Below, in pieces: positions 42,540 to 50,989 of a stretch of 64,000 nt of DNA (the stretch's first letter is position 1; each line of letters starts with the position of its first letter). The notes below the pieces were generated by a model. It was not told the origin of the DNA. It ran no database searches and saw only the letters and a program-made list of their open reading frames with translations. The DNA comes from Aristaeella lactis (GTDB lineage: Bacteria > Bacillota > Clostridia > Christensenellales > Aristaeellaceae). The position numbers and the translations under genes were made by a program. The stretch is taken from NCBI RefSeq assembly GCF_018118585.1, contig NZ_CP069421.1, positions 930,001 to 994,000 of the forward strand. Direction: 5' to 3'.

Positions 42540-44284
42540 CCTACAATGAACTCAATCAACTGACGGTACTTCAGCTGCGCAAACTCGCGAAAGAGAATTC
42601 GGTGGTTCTCGGCTCCGGAATTGATAAGGCCGGAATCATCGAAAAGCTTCTTCCTGTCCTTTCCGATGATGCGGAGCCCGCTCAGGCCGCCAATGAGGAA
42701 AGCACACTGGCGGAACCTAAGTACCAGGCTGCCTGGCACAATTCAGACGCCCCCAGGTACAGCGCCCGTCCGGCTTATCAGGCCCCGGGCACAGCACCCC
42801 GTCCTGCCTGGCAGAACACTTCTCCTTCCGGACAGCATATGACGCTGGAACAGCAGCATGTACAGCCCACCCGTCCGGGCGGATTTACTCCCCGCTTCGG
42901 TCCTGCTGCGGCCCAGCCGCCTGTACAGCATACAGCTTCCTCTGAAGAAAAAACAGAACAGCCCGCTGCCCCTGTCGCTTCCCCTATTCCGGAGAAGCGG
43001 ATCGCGCGCGCGCCTGAAGCCGGTTTCGGTCCCCGTTCCTTCGGCCCGGGATCGACGCCTGTGCAGCGCTATCAGGAATCTTCCTTCCCTCCTGTTCCTT
43101 CGCAGGATTCCGGTATCCAGGCTCCCACGCTGGAGGAACTGCTTGCCGCCGGTGATTATGAAGAAGGCGGCGGCATCCTGGAACTTCATCCCGATGGATA
43201 CGGTTTCCTTCGCAATACCAGTTTCCAGCCCTCCACCAAGGATATCTATGTCTCCATGGCACAGATCCGCCGTTTCGGACTGCGCACCGGTGATTTCATT
43301 AAAGGAAAGATCCGTCCCCAGCGTGAGGGCGATAAATACGCCGCGCTTCTGTATATTTCCAGTGTCAATGACATTCCGGAGGAAGAAGCCTTCAATCGTC
43401 CCGCTTTTGATGAACTGACGCCCGTCTATCCCAGCCGCAGGATCTCCCTGGAAAGCAAAGACGGCAAGTCTTTTCCGGATATGCGCCTTGTGGACCTGAT
43501 CGCGCCTCTCGGTTTCGGCCAGCGCGGCCTGATGCTCTGTCCTCCCCAGACCGGCAAAACCGAAATCATGCAGCATTTCGCCTCTGTCGTCTGTGAAAAC
43601 TATCCGGACGTTCATGTCCTCATGCTCATGATCGACGTCAATCCGGAGGATGTCACGGTCATCCGTGATTCCGTTCCCTGTACAGTGCTTGCTTCCACCT
43701 TTGACCAGCCGCCGGAAGCCCATCTCCGCCTGTCTGAGATCGTGCTGGAGCGCGCCATGCGCCTGGTTGAACAGAAGAAAGACGTTGTCTTGATCGTGGA
43801 CAGCCTGACCCGCCTGGCGAAGATCTATACCACCGCAGCTGCCCAGCAGGGACGCAGCCTGCCCGGCATGGTCAATCCCTCCAGTCTTTTCCGCGCCAAG
43901 CGTCTCTTCGGCGCCGCCCGTTCCTGCAAGGAAGGCGGAAGCCTCACCGTTCTGGCCGCCATGGATATCGCCACCGGTTCCAAGGTGGATGATTCCGTTG
44001 TGGAGGAATTCAAGGGTACCGCCAACATGGAGCTGACCCTGGACCAGAATGTGGCCCGGGCCGGCGTAACACCCTCCCTGAACCTGCAGCAAAGCTATAC
44101 CAAGAATTCCGATATCCTGCTGGACAGCCGCGAAAAGGAAGGCCTTTCCCTGATCCGTACCATGCTGGGAAACACTTCCTCCTCTGTGGCAATTCCCCAG
44201 CTGGTTTCCATGATGGAGAAGACCGATTCCAACGCAGCGCTGCTGCTCAAGATGAAAGACTGGTTTGCCCTCATGAACAGATAA
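42536..44284 (+). CDS. rho: Transcription termination factor Rho with a low-complexity N-terminal insert
   Basis: A 582-aa hexameric RNA helicase. The N-terminal helical Rho-N domain (about 1-38, LTVLQLRKLAKE) is followed by a Pro/Gln/Ala/Ser-rich disordered insert (about 40-195). The cold-shock-like RNA-binding domain comes next (about 200-280, GYGFLRNTSFQPSTKDIYVS), then the RecA-type ATPase with Walker A PPQTGKTE (about 336-343) and IVDSLTRLAK. The insert makes it about 150 residues longer than E. coli Rho, as in other high-complexity Clostridia and Actinobacteria, where it can bind RNA. The start overlaps the methyltransferase stop. Confidence 0.95.
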   Translation: MTYNELNQLTVLQLRKLAKENSVVLGSGIDKAGIIEKLLPVLSDDAEPAQAANEESTLAEPKYQAAWHNSDAPRYSARPAYQAPGTAPRPAWQNTSPSGQHMTLEQQHVQPTRPGGFTPRFGPAAAQPPVQHTASSEEKTEQPAAPVASPIPEKRIARAPEAGFGPRSFGPGSTPVQRYQESSFPPVPSQDSGIQAPTLEELLAAGDYEEGGGILELHPDGYGFLRNTSFQPSTKDIYVSMAQIRRFGLRTGDFIKGKIRPQREGDKYAALLYISSVNDIPEEEAFNRPAFDELTPVYPSRRISLESKDGKSFPDMRLVDLIAPLGFGQRGLMLCPPQTGKTEIMQHFASVVCENYPDVHVLMLMIDVNPEDVTVIRDSVPCTVLASTFDQPPEAHLRLSEIVLERAMRLVEQKKDVVLIVDSLTRLAKIYTTAAAQQGRSLPGMVNPSSLFRAKRLFGAARSCKEGGSLTVLAAMDIATGSKVDDSVVEEFKGTANMELTLDQNVARAGVTPSLNLQQSYTKNSDILLDSREKEGLSLIRTMLGNTSSSVAIPQLVSMMEKTDSNAALLLKMKDWFALMNR

Positions 44285-44296
44285 CAGGAGGATCCG

Positions 44297-45913
44297 ATGG
44301 ATTCCATTTATGTGGTAGGTCACAGAAATCCGGACACCGATTCCGTTGTTTCCGCCATGGCTTACGCGTCCCTTCAGAATGCCCTGGGCGGCAGCCATCA
44401 TTACATAGCTGCCCGCTACGGCCATGTCAATACGGAAACCGCTTTCCTGCTGAACCGGTTTGGCTTCCAGCCGCCCGTTCACCTGCGGAGTGTCCGTACC
44501 CAGGTTCTGGATATTGACTATGATACCCCTCCCATGATCGGTGCCGGCATTCCTGTTTCCCATGCCTGGAACGTGCTCCACAGCCAGAATGACAGCATTT
44601 CCGCCCTTCCGATCATCGAGGAGGACGGCCGGCTTTTCGGCATGGTTACCGCCGGCGCCATGGCCCAGAGCGATATGGATTCCATCGTGAATCCCCATGT
44701 TTCCTCTATCCCGGTTTTTAACCTGCTCAGTGCTCTGGAAGGACATGTTATCAACGCTGAAAAGGATATTTTTGATGAGATTTCCGGCGATGTGATCATC
44801 GCCCTTCCCGGTGAATCTGCCCAGATCCGTCCTGGTTCCGTTGTCCTTTGCGGAAACCAGAAGGATATGGCCGATCTCGCTATCAGCAACGGAGCGTCCT
44901 GCCTGATCTTCTGCGGTTCCTCCCTTGCGGAGACTTACCGTGGCCGTTCATCCTCCACCTGCCTGATCGCCAGTCCCTTTGACGCTTACCGCGCGGCAAG
45001 GCTGATTTTCCAGGCCATTCCGGTGGGACGGATTGCCTGCACGGAGGGACTCCGTTTCTTCCACCTGACGGATTATCTGGATGATGTCCGTGAAACCGTG
45101 ATCCAGAGCCGTTTCCGCTCCTATCCTGTTCTCGATGAGGAGGACAAGGTGGTCGGAACGCTCTCCCGCTATCACCTGATCCGTCCCCGCAGGAAAAAAG
45201 TAGTCCTGGTGGACCATAATGAGATGGGTCAGGCTGTCGCCGGTCTGGAGCAGGCGGATATCATCGCGATCATCGACCATCACCGCCTGGCGGATATCCA
45301 GACCGGGAATCCCGTGTTCATGCGCAATGAGCCTGTCGGTTCCACTACCTCCATCATAGCCGCCATGTACCAGGAGCACGGCCTCATGCCTTCCCGGAAC
45401 CTGGCCGGGCTGATGGCAGCCGCTATCATCTCTGATACGGTTATGTTCAAGAGCCCGACCTGCACGCCGCATGACCGTGTGCTGGCGGAACGCCTTGCCC
45501 GCCACGCGGGAGTCAACTGTGAAGAGCTTGGCAAGGCGATCTTCTCCCGGGGCGCTTCCGCGGATATGTCGCCGGATGACCTGGTCCGTTATGATCTGAA
45601 GGAATTCCACCTGGGAACCCATTCCCTGACGATTTCGCAGATCACCACCGTTGATTCCGAACCATTCCTGAAAAACCGGGACGCGTTCATCGAATCCCTG
45701 GATAAGATCCGGAAGGACCGTCATTATGACCTGGCCCTGCTTATGATAACCAACGTTCTGAAGGAAGGTTCTGAGATTCTGTTCTCCGGTGATCCTGAGG
45801 CAATTAAAAGCGCCTTTGCTGTGGATGATCTCCATGGAAACCATGTCTTCCTGCCTCAGGTTTTGTCCAGGAAAAAACAGATTGTTCCGGCCCTTTCCCA
45901 GATCTGGGGTTAA
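44297..45913 (+). CDS. Manganese-dependent inorganic pyrophosphatase with CBS and DRTGG domains
   Basis: A 538-aa family II pyrophosphatase of the nucleotide-regulated type. The DHH part begins with VGHRNPDTDSV and continues after the insert with VDHNEMGQAV and IIDHHRL. The insert (about 70-300) holds two CBS halves around a DRTGG domain (VIIALPGESAQIRPGSVVL). The DHHA2 part ends with SRKKQ, the substrate-binding motif. CBS-containing enzymes are controlled by adenine nucleotides. It drives biosynthesis by removing diphosphate. CAGGAGG upstream, 12 bases after rho. Confidence 0.94.
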   Translation: MDSIYVVGHRNPDTDSVVSAMAYASLQNALGGSHHYIAARYGHVNTETAFLLNRFGFQPPVHLRSVRTQVLDIDYDTPPMIGAGIPVSHAWNVLHSQNDSISALPIIEEDGRLFGMVTAGAMAQSDMDSIVNPHVSSIPVFNLLSALEGHVINAEKDIFDEISGDVIIALPGESAQIRPGSVVLCGNQKDMADLAISNGASCLIFCGSSLAETYRGRSSSTCLIASPFDAYRAARLIFQAIPVGRIACTEGLRFFHLTDYLDDVRETVIQSRFRSYPVLDEEDKVVGTLSRYHLIRPRRKKVVLVDHNEMGQAVAGLEQADIIAIIDHHRLADIQTGNPVFMRNEPVGSTTSIIAAMYQEHGLMPSRNLAGLMAAAIISDTVMFKSPTCTPHDRVLAERLARHAGVNCEELGKAIFSRGASADMSPDDLVRYDLKEFHLGTHSLTISQITTVDSEPFLKNRDAFIESLDKIRKDRHYDLALLMITNVLKEGSEILFSGDPEAIKSAFAVDDLHGNHVFLPQVLSRKKQIVPALSQIWG

Positions 45914-45916
45914 GAA

Positions 45917-45953
45917 AAAGCATGAAGCGTTTTCGCTTCATGCTTTCTTTTTT
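45917..45953. terminator. Bidirectional terminator after the pyrophosphatase
   Basis: AAAGCATGAAGCG-TTTT-CGCTTCATGCTTT, 13-bp stem flanked by A-rich and T-rich runs; serves the convergent gene at 45960 too. Confidence 0.92.
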
Positions 45954-45959
45954 TGTGTC

Positions 45960-46916
45960 TTATTCCATGATTCCGCTGACGCTGAGCCGTTCACCGTTGT
46001 AAGCGAGCCGGACCCGGTATCCGCTCTCATAGATGATTTCGATATCCTCCGGATTCAGCGTGATCCACATGGGACCGTATACATCCGGATCGTTGATCTC
46101 GGAACGCCAGAGAATGTTGCCCTCTGTGGAAATGGCCACCGGATCGGGTCCTTCCGTACCGGTGATATACAGGATTCCTGTGTCCGGTCCAACGGTATAA
46201 ACCGCCGCGTCTCCAAGCGGGCAGGTTGTCTTCGGAATATTCCAGACTTCCGTTCCGTCCATCAGGTCGAGCATCATCAGGCCGTACTGGCTGTCATATA
46301 CATAAACCTGCGGTTCGTCTTCCGTACCGCCCATAAATGCTTTAAGGCTGCTGTTTTCGCCGGCCTGTTTCACGGATTCGGTATAGCCCCAGATCGGTTC
46401 ATCATCGATAAAGCAGCCAACCCTCAGGTGCTCCCAGTTTTCGCCGTTATCAACGCTCACCTGGTAGGCAGCGAGCACGGATACGTTGAACTCATGCCAG
46501 TCCAGCACAATATCCCCGCCGCCAATGATCTCATCCCGGGTCATGATGTTGCTGTCAGCTTTGCTTTCCGCCGGTTCGAAATCGGGAGCAGGTTCCAGGT
46601 ATTTCTTCAGGATATAACCTTCCTGCCCGTCATATTCACACTTGATATAAAGTTCTTTCTGCTTTTTGTATTTTCCGCCTGTATACTTGCTGATATTGTT
46701 GGAGCAGTACAGCACGATTGCGTTGAGCGGCACCTTCGCCAGCACCTTGCCGGTTTTATCAGGTGTCTCCCGCAGGGAAACATAGTCCTTGCAGCGGATC
46801 ACGCGCATTGCTCCCAGGTAAAACTGATCCTTTTCAACGGTTTTTCTTTCCGCGGTTGATACGGACCAGGACAGGCAGAGAATCAGGATGAGCAGGATAC
46901 TGATCAGCTTTTTCAT
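45960..46916 (-). CDS. Exported SH3-like/beta-propeller-like protein, hypothetical
   Basis: A 318-aa protein with a signal peptide (KKLISILLILILCLSWSVSTA). Next is a bacterial SH3-like domain (about 40-110, VSLRETPDKTGKVLAKV and GQEGYILKKYLEP), then a region (about 150-318) with repeats like those of PQQ-type beta-propellers (VYVYDSQYGLMMLDLMDG, then TGILYITGTEGPDPV). No enzyme motif. It may bind cell-wall or extracellular ligands. Monocistronic on the minus strand. Confidence 0.75.
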   Translation of the reverse strand: MKKLISILLILILCLSWSVSTAERKTVEKDQFYLGAMRVIRCKDYVSLRETPDKTGKVLAKVPLNAIVLYCSNNISKYTGGKYKKQKELYIKCEYDGQEGYILKKYLEPAPDFEPAESKADSNIMTRDEIIGGGDIVLDWHEFNVSVLAAYQVSVDNGENWEHLRVGCFIDDEPIWGYTESVKQAGENSSLKAFMGGTEDEPQVYVYDSQYGLMMLDLMDGTEVWNIPKTTCPLGDAAVYTVGPDTGILYITGTEGPDPVAISTEGNILWRSEINDPDVYGPMWITLNPEDIEIIYESGYRVRLAYNGERLSVSGIME

Positions 46917-47009
46917 CGATTCTCCCCTTCCGTTATTACGAATTTATGAATATTTTACTCCAAATCTTTCCAATCCACAAGTAAGAACATCAAAAAAACG
47001 GTAAAGCCC

Positions 47010-47037
47010 TTGCCCTGTATTGGTTTACCGATATAAT
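47010..47037 (+). promoter_or_regulatory. Promoter of putP
   Basis: -35 TTGCCC (47010-47015), 16-base spacer, -10 TATAAT (47032-47037). Confidence 0.7.
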
Positions 47038-47085
47038 TTGTATGTATACAGTATGCGGCTTCCGGCTGCGGAAAGTGGTGTTTTT

Positions 47086-48591
47086 ATGAATACGGAACTG
47101 GTTGTCTTCATTGTCTACCTGTGTTTCATGATCGGTATCGGTGTCTATTTCTTCGTCAAAGGCCGTGGAAGCGGTGAAAAGGAATACTTCCTCGGCGGCC
47201 GTAAGATGGGTCCCTGGGTATCCGCTCTTTCCGCCGGCGCTTCCGATATGAGTGCCTGGGTTCTGATGGGTCTCCCCGCTTCCATCTACGCGGCCGGTAT
47301 CGGTCAGGCCTGTATCGCCATCGGTCTGGCTGTCGGATATGCCCTCAGCTGGATTTTCGAAGCGCCCCGCCTGCGCCGTTTCTCCATCGCTGCGGACGAC
47401 TCCATTACCCTTCCGCAGTACCTGACAAACCGGTTCAAATCCTCCAGCAAGGCTCTTCAGATCCTCTGTGCCATTATCTTCCTGATCGCCTACACCATCT
47501 ATGCCGCTTCCAGCGTCAAAGCCTGCGGTACGCTTTTCCAGACTGTCTGCGGCAATATCTTTATTGCGGGCAATGACCTGCTGAATCAGCAGATCTTTAT
47601 GTATATTGCTGCTGCCATTATTATCGGCTACACATTCATGGGCGGCTTCAGCGCCGTCTGCTGGACAGACTTCTTCCAGGGCCTGCTGATGCTCGGCGCC
47701 CTCCTCATCGCTCCCATCTTCGCCCTGGGCCTCATCAGCGGCGGACAGGGACAGATGACCGTTGAAGCCCTGAGCCAGGCCAATCCTGATTACTGGAATC
47801 TTTTCCCGGACTGGAAAACCGTGGCTTCCGGCCTTGGCTGGGGTCTTGGTTATTTCGGCATGCCCCATATCATCATCCGCTTCATGTCCGTCCGCAGTGA
47901 TAAGGACCTTCGCAAGAGCGCGAAGATCGGTATCTCCTGGAACGTGCTGATCATCATCTTCTCTGTGGCCGCCGGATGCATCGGTCATCTTTTCCTGGGA
48001 GAAGTTACCGATTCCTCCACCGTTTTCATCCAGATGGTCCGGACCATCTTCCCCGCTGTCATTTCCGGTATTCTGCTTTCCGCCATCCTGGCAGCCGCCA
48101 TGTCCACCGCGGATTCCCAGCTGCTCTGTGCGTCTTCCGCCTTTGCGTCTGACGTATACAAGCCCGTGATCCGGAAAAACAAGTCAACAGATAAGGAAAT
48201 GTTCTGGGTCGGCCGTTATGTTGTGTTGATCATCGCCGTTATCGCCGTGCTGATTGCTTCCAATCCCAACAGCCAGAGCATTATGGACCTTGTTTCCAAT
48301 GCCTGGGGCATCTTCGGCGCCGCCTTTGGTCCGGCTATCCTGCTGAGCCTCTTCTGGAAGCGTTTCACCTTCTGGGGCGCCGTGGCCGGTATCGCTTCCG
48401 GTGCGGCTGTTGATATTGCCTGGCTGATCCTGGGTCAGCAGAATCCGGGCAGCATCTTCGGTCTCTATGAGATTATCCCCGGCTTCGTTGTCGGTCTCCT
48501 CTTTGCCATCGTCGTTTCCCTGATCGACAAGGCTCCGAAGAAGGAAGTCGAAGACCTGTTCGATCTCGCAGTCTCCGACCAGATTGACTGA
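47086..48591 (+). CDS. putP: Sodium/proline symporter
   Basis: A 501-aa member of the sodium:solute symporter family with about 13 membrane helices. It has SAGASDMSAWVLMGLPA and the SSS signature GGFSAVCWTDFFQG, both typical of PutP. Family signatures near residue 340 (AILAAAMSTADSQLL) mark the sodium site. It imports proline as nutrient or osmolyte. The start at 47086 has only a weak site (GGAAAG, 10 bases); an ATG at 47053 is an alternative but would prepend charged residues not usual in the family. Confidence 0.93.
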   Translation: MNTELVVFIVYLCFMIGIGVYFFVKGRGSGEKEYFLGGRKMGPWVSALSAGASDMSAWVLMGLPASIYAAGIGQACIAIGLAVGYALSWIFEAPRLRRFSIAADDSITLPQYLTNRFKSSSKALQILCAIIFLIAYTIYAASSVKACGTLFQTVCGNIFIAGNDLLNQQIFMYIAAAIIIGYTFMGGFSAVCWTDFFQGLLMLGALLIAPIFALGLISGGQGQMTVEALSQANPDYWNLFPDWKTVASGLGWGLGYFGMPHIIIRFMSVRSDKDLRKSAKIGISWNVLIIIFSVAAGCIGHLFLGEVTDSSTVFIQMVRTIFPAVISGILLSAILAAAMSTADSQLLCASSAFASDVYKPVIRKNKSTDKEMFWVGRYVVLIIAVIAVLIASNPNSQSIMDLVSNAWGIFGAAFGPAILLSLFWKRFTFWGAVAGIASGAAVDIAWLILGQQNPGSIFGLYEIIPGFVVGLLFAIVVSLIDKAPKKEVEDLFDLAVSDQID

Positions 48592-48610
48592 TCATTTCCC
48601 TGAAAACATC

Positions 48611-48642
48611 ACCGGTCCGGTACTTCTGCCGGACCGGTTTTC
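48611..48642 (+). terminator. Terminator after putP
   Basis: ACCGGTCCGG/CCGGACCGGT with an 8-base loop and TTTTC. Confidence 0.85.
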
Positions 48643-48656
48643 TGTTCATGAAAAGC

Positions 48657-48690
48657 AAAAGAAAAGGACGTGCTGTATATCAGCACGTCC
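48657..48690 (-). terminator. Terminator of rpmE
   Basis: Minus strand: GGACGTGCTG-ATATA-CAGCACGTCC then TTTTCTTTT. Confidence 0.9.
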
Positions 48691-48699
48691 ATAGGAAAC

Positions 48700-48900
48700 T
48701 CATTCAATATTGAAGCGCTTCTTGAAGCGGTCAACACGTCCGCCCGTGTCTACCAGCTTCTGCTTGCCGGTGTAGAAAGGATGGCACTTGGAACAAATAT
48801 CCACCTTCATCTCTTTCTTGGTAGATCCGGTTTCAAAAGTTTCACCGCATACGCAGCGAACCACGCACTTACCATACTGGGGATGAATATTTTCCTTCAT
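48700..48900 (-). CDS. rpmE: 50S ribosomal protein L31
   Basis: A 66-aa zinc-type L31: [21 protein letters not shown], then [21 protein letters not shown]. The Cys pairs (CVC and CSKC) mark the zinc-containing C+ form, as opposed to the zinc-free paralogue induced at low zinc. The start is at 48900 after AGAGGTG; an upstream in-frame ATG at 48960 overlaps the promoter and is not credible. It lies on the minus strand although rpmE usually heads the DUF1385-prmC-prfA operon on the same strand. Confidence 0.95.
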   Translation of the reverse strand: MKENIHPQYGKCVVRCVCGETFETGSTKKEMKVDICSKCHPFYTGKQKLVDTGGRVDRFKKRFNIE

Positions 48901-48930
48901 TGCTGTTTCACCTCTTTCGCGTATGCAATG

Positions 48931-48943
48931 GCGGTTAAACCGC
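48931..48943 (-). promoter_or_regulatory. Palindrome in the rpmE leader
   Basis: GCGGTT-A-AACCGC is a perfect 13-base palindrome lying just downstream of the rpmE -10, near the transcript 5' end. It could be an operator or a leader hairpin (L31 leader elements are known in Firmicutes); no match to a known motif was made. Confidence 0.4.
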
Positions 48944-48950
48944 AAAAAGT

Positions 48951-48979
48951 ATATTAACATATTCAGGTCTCCATTGCAA
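48951..48979 (-). promoter_or_regulatory. Promoter of rpmE
   Basis: Minus strand: -35 TTGCAA, 17-base spacer, -10 TAATAT. Confidence 0.82.
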
Positions 48980-48997
48980 GCATTTTTTGCAAGAATA

Positions 48998-49006
48998 TGC
49001 TATAAT
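48998..49006 (+). promoter_or_regulatory. Extended -10 promoter of the 49037 gene
   Basis: TGCTATAAT (extended -10), 30 bases before the start codon; no consensus -35 at 17 bases. Divergent from the rpmE promoter. TTGCAAG occurs twice as a direct repeat at 48974-48980 and 48987-48993. Confidence 0.65.
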
Positions 49007-49036
49007 TCATCTGTCTTTACAGGAGGTGATCCGGGA

Positions 49037-49807
49037 ATGTCTGTCAGGCTCCTTTCCTTTTCCGCGGAGGAACGCGCTGTCTATTCCCTCATCTCTGTCA
49101 GTGACGGCCTCATGGCCAAAGAGATCGCTTCCAGGCTGTCGCTTTCCCGTAAGGAAGTGAATCATCTCCTTTTTTCATCCCCGCTCATGCGGGAACTATG
49201 CTATGAGGATGATGCCTTCCGGTGGCATGCGCTCATCCGCCAGGGTCCGGTACATGAAGGTCTGTACGAAGTCTCCGGCTGGTACGGAATCGTACGGGAG
49301 TTCGTGGACACCGATGAGGAAGAATGGTTATGCTCTTTGCAGGATGGCTGCCGCAGGATCGGCCGGAACCTGAATGATCAGCGTGGGCTGATCCATTCGT
49401 TCCTGGACTGCCGTGAAGTCATGCGTTCCCTTTTCCGGGACCTTTCCTCCATGACGGATTCGTCCTTCCTGGACTGGGAAATCGCTTTTGAGCTCCGCCT
49501 TAACCGCTCCCGGATGATCCGGATCTATGCGGACGTGCTGGTGATTGCCCCCGGGCATGTATTCAGTCTGGAATTCAAAATGAAGGATAAAGTGGATCCG
49601 GATGAAGTCCTGCAGTCCGCCAAGTACTGTCCTTTCCTGGAACTGATCTTCGGTCCCTCCTTTGAGATCATTCCCGCCCTCGTGCTCACCGCGGCTTCCG
49701 ATTATTTTGACTTTGTGCCCATCGGCAGGACAGATATGGTCCTTCCGGCAGCGTCCGGAGACATGCTTTTTAACGTCTTCAATGAATACCTTGGTTTCCT
49801 TGGATGA
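49037..49807 (+). CDS. Winged-helix plus PD-(D/E)XK-nuclease-like protein, hypothetical
   Basis: A 256-aa protein I cannot place in a named family. The N-terminus (about 8-45, EERAVYSLISVSDGLMAKEIA) reads as a winged helix-turn-helix of the kind with 'AKEIASRLSLSRKEV'. The C-terminal half has DVLVIAPGHVFSLEFKMKD (about 172-190), which fits the core D...ExK of PD-(D/E)XK nuclease folds. So a DNA-binding or defence-type nuclease is plausible. Start at 49037 with AGGAGGTGAT, an almost perfect ribosome binding site. Upstream of the DUF1385 operon. Confidence 0.72.
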   Translation: MSVRLLSFSAEERAVYSLISVSDGLMAKEIASRLSLSRKEVNHLLFSSPLMRELCYEDDAFRWHALIRQGPVHEGLYEVSGWYGIVREFVDTDEEEWLCSLQDGCRRIGRNLNDQRGLIHSFLDCREVMRSLFRDLSSMTDSSFLDWEIAFELRLNRSRMIRIYADVLVIAPGHVFSLEFKMKDKVDPDEVLQSAKYCPFLELIFGPSFEIIPALVLTAASDYFDFVPIGRTDMVLPAASGDMLFNVFNEYLGFLG

Positions 49808-49912
49808 CGTTCCTGTGGCACCGATGTGAAAATTGCGTGAAGCAAAGGGAATACAACGCTTTGTGTCGAAAACCTACTACATTGATTTTTACGAAAGGAC
49901 ACTGATCCTCCT

Positions 49913-50989
49913 ATGAATACACAGCAGGAAAAGAAATTCGATGTTGGCGGCCAGGCCGTCATGGAAGGCGTCATGATGCGCTCTCCAAACGCCACCGCCG
50001 TCACTGTCCGTCGTCCCGACGGCACCATGGTCACCAAGCTGACGCCTTTTGTTCCGCTCAAGGAAAAACATCCCTGGATGGGAAAGCCCTTTATCCGGGG
50101 TATTATCAACATGGGTACCATGCTTTATTACGGCATGAACACCCTGGAGGATTCCACCAAAATGCTGGGAATGCTGGATGAAGAGCCTACAAAGTTCGAA
50201 AAATGGCTTGCCCGGAAGCTCGGTAAAGGCATAGACAAGATCGTGATGGCCTTTGCGATCATCCTGGCCGTCATCCTGTCCGTAGTCCTTTTCATTGCGA
50301 TTCCTGCCGGGGTGGAAAGTTTGCTCCGGGGTGCCGGTATGTCCACCATCGGCTATACCCTCATCGGCGGCCTGGTGAAGATTATGATTCTCGTCGGGTA
50401 CATGATCTTCTGTGCCTGCGTGCCGGAAGTCCGCCGTACCTTCCAGTACCATGGTGCTGAACACAAATCCGTGCACTGCCATGAATCCAGCCTTTCGCTC
50501 ACGCCCGGAAACGCGCAGACCTTCTCCCGCCTGCATCCGCGCTGCGGAACAGCTTTCCTGCTGATCGTCTTTGCCATCAGCATCCTGCTGTTCCTTGTGC
50601 TGAACGTGCTGGTACCTATCAGCAATTTCTTCGTCCGCTTCCTTTTCCATCTGGCCATGCTGCCTATTGTGGCCGGTGTCAGTTATGAAGTCCTGATGGG
50701 ACTGGCCCACTCCAACAGCAAAATTGCCCGTATCCTGCGCTGGCCCGGGCTGCAGATGCAGCGTCTTACCACCCGGGAACCGGACGAATCCATGCTGGAA
50801 TGCGCGATCGTTTCTGTGAATGTGGTTCTCAACGGCATTCCGGATCACGCGAAGCGCACGCCCGAAGGCTGGGCCGTCTTTACGGATTACCGCCAGTCTG
50901 AACCCGGTTATATTCCTCCCGTAGAGGAAGCGGCTGAAGAAGAGACCGATGCTGATAACGCGGATGCTGATCCGGCTCCGGAAGCATGA
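49913..50989 (+). CDS. DUF1385 integral membrane protein (YqhQ-like)
   Basis: A 358-aa family protein that opens with VGGQAVMEGVMMRSP, the DUF1385 signature. It has about four membrane helices (about 100-140 and 210-255) and a conserved YHGAEHKSVHCHE His/Glu motif and a HPRCGTAFL motif that look metal-binding. The enzymatic role is unknown. The gene always precedes prmC-prfA in many Clostridia, as here. Acidic, disordered C-terminus of about 30 residues. The ribosome binding site (GAAAGGAC) is moderate. Confidence 0.93.
   Translation: MNTQQEKKFDVGGQAVMEGVMMRSPNATAVTVRRPDGTMVTKLTPFVPLKEKHPWMGKPFIRGIINMGTMLYYGMNTLEDSTKMLGMLDEEPTKFEKWLARKLGKGIDKIVMAFAIILAVILSVVLFIAIPAGVESLLRGAGMSTIGYTLIGGLVKIMILVGYMIFCACVPEVRRTFQYHGAEHKSVHCHESSLSLTPGNAQTFSRLHPRCGTAFLLIVFAISILLFLVLNVLVPISNFFVRFLFHLAMLPIVAGVSYEVLMGLAHSNSKIARILRWPGLQMQRLTTREPDESMLECAIVSVNVVLNGIPDHAKRTPEGWAVFTDYRQSEPGYIPPVEEAAEEETDADNADADPAPEA

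Noticed and set aside
42743-44746. A 667-codon antisense frame across rho
   Set aside because: Shadow of rho; composition is Gly/His/Gln-rich as expected from reversed codons.
46990-47988. A 332-codon antisense frame opposite putP
   Set aside because: Shadow of putP with no start signal.
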